Source: Deltaproteobacteria bacterium
GTDB taxonomy: Bacteria > Desulfobacterota > DSM-4660 > Desulfatiglandales > HGW-15
Direction: 5' to 3'
NCBI GenBank assembly: GCA_030671095.1
Contig: DAOVAK010000088.1
Span: forward strand, 1-8,512
Length of the DNA: 8,512 nt
Made by a program: the position numbers and the translations under genes. The notes under the pieces were generated by a model that had not been told where the DNA came from, ran no database searches, and saw only the letters and a program-made list of their open reading frames with translations. Every line of letters starts with the position of its first letter. Position 1 is the first letter of the stretch. This document shows, in pieces, positions 6,800 through 8,512 of this stretch.

Positions 6800-6817
6800 T
6801 GATAAGAACTTCCTTTT
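6800..6817. repeat. 18-bp direct repeat, copy 2
   Basis: Same orientation and identical to 3676-3693. This copy lies upstream of the iclR promoter and does not adjoin any start codon. With copy 1 it brackets about 3.1 kb containing iclR and the molybdopterin oxidoreductase. Confidence 0.6.
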
Positions 6818-6839
6818 CCGGGCTCAGACTACAAATAAA

Positions 6840-6894
6840 TCTCAAAATATCAGATAGATAACACGGATTTTCCGATTTATCCGTCATTTTGAGA
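6840..6894. repeat. Nested inverted repeats after the hcrA-like stub
   Basis: Outer 9-bp arms TCTCAAAAT (6840-6848) and ATTTTGAGA (6886-6894) enclose inner 6-bp arms ACGGAT (6863-6868) and ATCCGT (6879-6884) with a 10-nt loop. On the minus strand the structure is followed by TTTATTTG, so it might be a poor terminator for the hcr operon. The internal loop is very asymmetric (14 nt against 1 nt). Confidence 0.4.
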
Positions 6895-6898
6895 CCTC

Positions 6899-6936
6899 TC
6901 ACACACACACGATTTGGCATCCATGTATGTGTGTGA
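6899..6936. repeat. CA/TG-rich inverted repeat
   Basis: Perfect 9-bp arms TCACACACA (6899-6907) and TGTGTGTGA (6928-6936) enclose 20 nt. The arms are dinucleotide runs, so low complexity may explain the pairing. It lies about 45 nt past the hcrA-like stub stop. Confidence 0.4.
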
Positions 6937-6979
6937 AGTGAGTCAAGGCAGGGTAAAAATCAATAAATTACTCCCCCCA

Positions 6980-7084
6980 TTACGTCGAATCTTCAATACC
7001 GGTGAACTGGGCGGTCCCTCTCGCTTTTACCGCCGCATCATGCATGGGCAACCTTGTCCCGACAACGTTCAGGTCTTTTTCCAT
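6980..7084 (-). pseudogene. Truncated hydroxybenzoyl-CoA reductase large subunit (hcrA-like), 34 codons
   Basis: Sixteen nt after the hcrC-like stop, a well-placed GGGAGGGGAG precedes an ATG that opens a 34-aa frame. The peptide contains NVVGTRLPMHDAAVKARGTA followed by QFTGIED. This matches the usual N-terminus of xanthine-dehydrogenase-family Mo subunits (V-G-x-R-x-P-R-x-D-A-x-x-K-x-x-G-x-A-x-Y/F-x-x-D). Family members have roughly 750 or more residues; here TAA follows at once and a TAG comes 12 nt later. Other frames do not carry the rest. A large subunit was therefore present in the ancestral operon and all but its first ~4% has been deleted. Without it this copy cannot bind molybdopterin cytosine dinucleotide or substrate. 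A full-length copy elsewhere could partner the intact subunits. Confidence 0.78.
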
Positions 7085-7100
7085 CCGTGGTCTCCCCTCC

Positions 7101-7559
7101 CTATGCGGCGACACTCATCACGGCTTCAATGATCTTCTTGTAACCCGTGCAGCGGCAAAGGTTGCCGGCCATTTTCTTCTTTATGATCTCTTCCGTGGGG
7201 TGCTCCTCTTCATCCAGTATGCCCTTGGCAGTCATGATCATGCCCGGTGTGCAAAACCCACATTGAAGCCCGCCCTTCTCCACAAAGGCGCTCTGAAGGG
7301 GATGCAGTTCAGCATCCTCACTCAAGCCCTCTATGGTGACAACCTCGTTGCCCACCGCATCCAGGGCCAGCATGAGGCACGACAGATGGGCCTCGCCATT
7401 TATAAGGACCGTGCAGGCCCCGCAGGCTCCAAGATCGCATCCCCGTTTTGTCCCCATGAGACCCAGATTGTCCCTGAGCACCTCAAGTAGGGTCTGATTG
7501 GGAGCAACCAACACCTCATACATATCACCATTAATATTCAGCTCAACACCCTGCTTCAT
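7101..7559 (-). CDS. hcrC: [2Fe-2S] small subunit of a hydroxybenzoyl-CoA reductase-type molybdoenzyme
   Basis: Small subunit of the xanthine dehydrogenase family; it relays electrons between the FAD subunit and the Mo site. All eight ligands of the two clusters are present: plant-type GCDLGACGACTVL with C41, C46, C49 and C61, and the helical-domain cluster CGFC (C100, C103) with NLCRC (C135, C137). At 152 aa it has normal length. The ATG overlaps the hcrB-like stop as ATGA, and GGGGAGG lies 8 nt upstream, so the two are translationally coupled. Its gene is followed by the stub of the large subunit. The symbol is given because of its linkage to the HcrB-type subunit; without that context it would be an unspecified XDH-family small subunit (CoxS/HbaB type). 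Confidence 0.9.
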   Translation of the reverse strand: MKQGVELNINGDMYEVLVAPNQTLLEVLRDNLGLMGTKRGCDLGACGACTVLINGEAHLSCLMLALDAVGNEVVTIEGLSEDAELHPLQSAFVEKGGLQCGFCTPGMIMTAKGILDEEEHPTEEIIKKKMAGNLCRCTGYKKIIEAVMSVAA

Positions 7560-8512
7560 GATTTTGACCTCCCCATCACTTCATTCATGCTGCATCGAAG
7601 AAGTACTCCCATCATCCTCCTCTTGTATGAGGGAGAATAGACAGAATTCTTGACCGGCTTGGCCTCTTTGGGGGCGAGACCGGATGCCTCTTCCACCACT
7701 TCCTCATTGAGATCCTTTCCCTTCAAAACACCTTCAATGTTTTTAGCCCTTAAGGGCTTCTTATCTACGGCCGTGAAGGAAGCCCTGTATGCCTTCCCCT
7801 CCGTGGACGCCCAAAAGGCATGGCCCACAATGGGAAAATCTATACTCTCGCGATTGGAGAACTTGATGTAGGTGGAAAATCCTTTCATGGCCTCCTCCGG
7901 GATGGTAACCTCTGTCAATATCTCCCCTTTTTTGAGGGCAAGCGGGGCCTTACCGTCCCCGGAGAAAAAGGTCTCTAGCGGCACCTCCCTTGCCTTCCCT
8001 TTACTCTCCAAAATCACCTGAGCATTTAAGACGAGAAGGGCGGGGGCCACATCACCGCAATAGCTGGAATAGCAGATCTCCTTCTTGTTGACCACGTGAC
8101 AGATCTCTCCGCCCGCTTTGTAGCAGGTGGGCCTGGCGCTCCGCCACCATTGGGACTGGTTGAAGTACATGCACCTGTTCTGCTGACACAGGTTGCCTCC
8201 AAGGGTCCCCATGCTCTGGTGGTGATAGGACCCTACGGAAGAGGCGGCCTGGGCGAGGGCGGGCACTTTTTCTCTCATGAGTGGTGTGGAGTATATCTTT
8301 TTGAGGGTAGTGAGTGCCCCTATCCTTAAGGTGCCATTGTCCTGCTCTATGAAGTCCAGGCCAGATACCCTCTTTATGTTCACCACCACGGATGGCACTT
8401 CCACCCTGTGCTTCATGTTGACCAAAAGGTCCGTCCCGCCCGCCAAAACTTTGGCCGCTGGATCTTCATTCAGGATGGCGCAGGCCTCCTTAATGCTCTT
8501 CGGTTCCACGTA
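7556..8512 (-). CDS. hcrB: FAD and [4Fe-4S] medium subunit of a hydroxybenzoyl-CoA reductase-type enzyme (5' end outside window)
   Basis: FAD-binding medium subunit of the xanthine dehydrogenase family. FAD motifs are AGGTDLL and, about 75 residues on, GTLGGNL. Directly after the second lies an insertion of about 40 residues with Cys at 113, 129, 137 and 146 (counting from the GTG at 8509). These spacings of 16, 8 and 9 equal those I recall for the extra [4Fe-4S] cluster of 4-hydroxybenzoyl-CoA reductase beta subunit (Cys122, 138, 146, 155), which lets that enzyme run reductively. C108 and C151 are additional. A CO-dehydrogenase-type C-terminal domain follows. The frame is open to the window edge (codon TAC before the GTG), and family members begin several residues before the 'EPKSIKEA' helix, so the true start is outside. 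Substrate may be another hydroxyaryl-CoA. Confidence 0.9.
   Translation of the reverse strand, partial: YVEPKSIKEACAILNEDPAAKVLAGGTDLLVNMKHRVEVPSVVVNIKRVSGLDFIEQDNGTLRIGALTTLKKIYSTPLMREKVPALAQAASSVGSYHHQSMGTLGGNLCQQNRCMYFNQSQWWRSARPTCYKAGGEICHVVNKKEICYSSYCGDVAPALLVLNAQVILESKGKAREVPLETFFSGDGKAPLALKKGEILTEVTIPEEAMKGFSTYIKFSNRESIDFPIVGHAFWASTEGKAYRASFTAVDKKPLRAKNIEGVLKGKDLNEEVVEEASGLAPKEAKPVKNSVYSPSYKRRMMGVLLRCSMNEVMGRSKS

Larger units (their letters stand above)
6682..6979. other. Gene-free spacer between the hcrA-like stub and iclR
   Basis: These 298 nt hold no convincing gene. A 69-codon open frame on the minus strand (6711-6920) lacks a ribosome binding site and runs through the iclR promoter. 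The spacer contains that promoter, an operator-like palindrome, one copy of the 18-bp direct repeat, and two sets of inverted repeats. None of the three minus-strand frames continues the truncated hcrA-like protein, so its body has been lost rather than frameshifted. Confidence 0.6.

Noticed and set aside
6711..6920. 69-codon minus-strand ORF in the spacer before iclR
   Set aside because: No SD before the ATG, it runs through the iclR promoter, and its sequence looks like translated AT-rich spacer.
6960..7000. Simple frameshift in hcrA rather than deletion
   Set aside because: All three minus-strand frames after the stop lack large-subunit motifs and reach stops quickly; only about 300 nt separate the stub from iclR.
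7002..7490. 162-codon plus-strand ORF
   Set aside because: Antisense shadow of the hcrC-like gene, which has all eight cluster ligands.
8507..8509. GTG as the start of the hcrB-like gene
   Set aside because: The frame is open to the window edge and homologues begin several residues earlier, so this is an internal valine codon.
1..8512. CRISPR arrays, tRNA or rRNA genes, transposase genes
   Set aside because: No regularly spaced repeats, no cloverleaf or rRNA-like sequence, and no transposase motifs were seen; only the isolated repeats listed above.

Overview
The window looks like accessory catabolic DNA from a strictly anaerobic, probably aromatics-degrading bacterium, for example a sulfate-reducing or syntrophic relative of the old Deltaproteobacteria. 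The reasons are gene content only: a tungsten aldehyde:ferredoxin oxidoreductase (AOR) family protein resembling BamB of class II benzoyl-CoA reductase with its Fe-S partner, a hydroxybenzoyl-CoA-reductase-type FAD/[4Fe-4S] subunit and [2Fe-2S] subunit, a cytoplasmic molybdo/tungsto-bis-PGD oxidoreductase, and FdhD. No rRNA or tRNA gene is visible, so the taxonomic guess is weak.

All supported genes are on the minus strand, so transcription runs from high to low coordinates. Region 1 (8512 to 6980) is the distal part of an hcr-type operon: hcrB-like (5' end outside the window), hcrC-like (overlapping by 4 nt), then a well-initiated large-subunit gene (hcrA-like) that stops after 34 codons. 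Region 2 (6979 to 6682) is a 298-nt gene-free spacer with several inverted repeats, a good sigma70-type promoter and a near-palindromic operator candidate at the start of iclR. Region 3 (6681 to 3738) holds an IclR-family regulator and an acetylene-hydratase-clade/formate-dehydrogenase-like molybdopterin oxidoreductase. This pair is bracketed by two copies of an 18-bp direct repeat. Region 4 (3671 to 1) holds fdhD, a 44-codon remnant of a second BamB/AOR-like gene, an unrecognised 68-aa ORF with a strong ribosome binding site, the full-length BamB-like AOR gene, and the start of its poly-Cys ferredoxin subunit, which runs off the window.

Functional picture (inference): the BamB-like protein and its ferredoxin would carry out low-potential chemistry on a CoA-thioester or aldehyde. 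The IclR protein probably controls its own gene and the molybdopterin oxidoreductase. FdhD would sulfurate the cofactor of that oxidoreductase. The hcrBC pair has every cofactor ligand but no catalytic Mo subunit next to it. The two gene stubs, the direct repeats and the inverted-repeat-rich spacer suggest a locus that has been rearranged and partly eroded. I see no obviously new defence or mobile system. The most interesting points are the collapsed catalytic genes and the repeat-flanked regulator/oxidoreductase unit.
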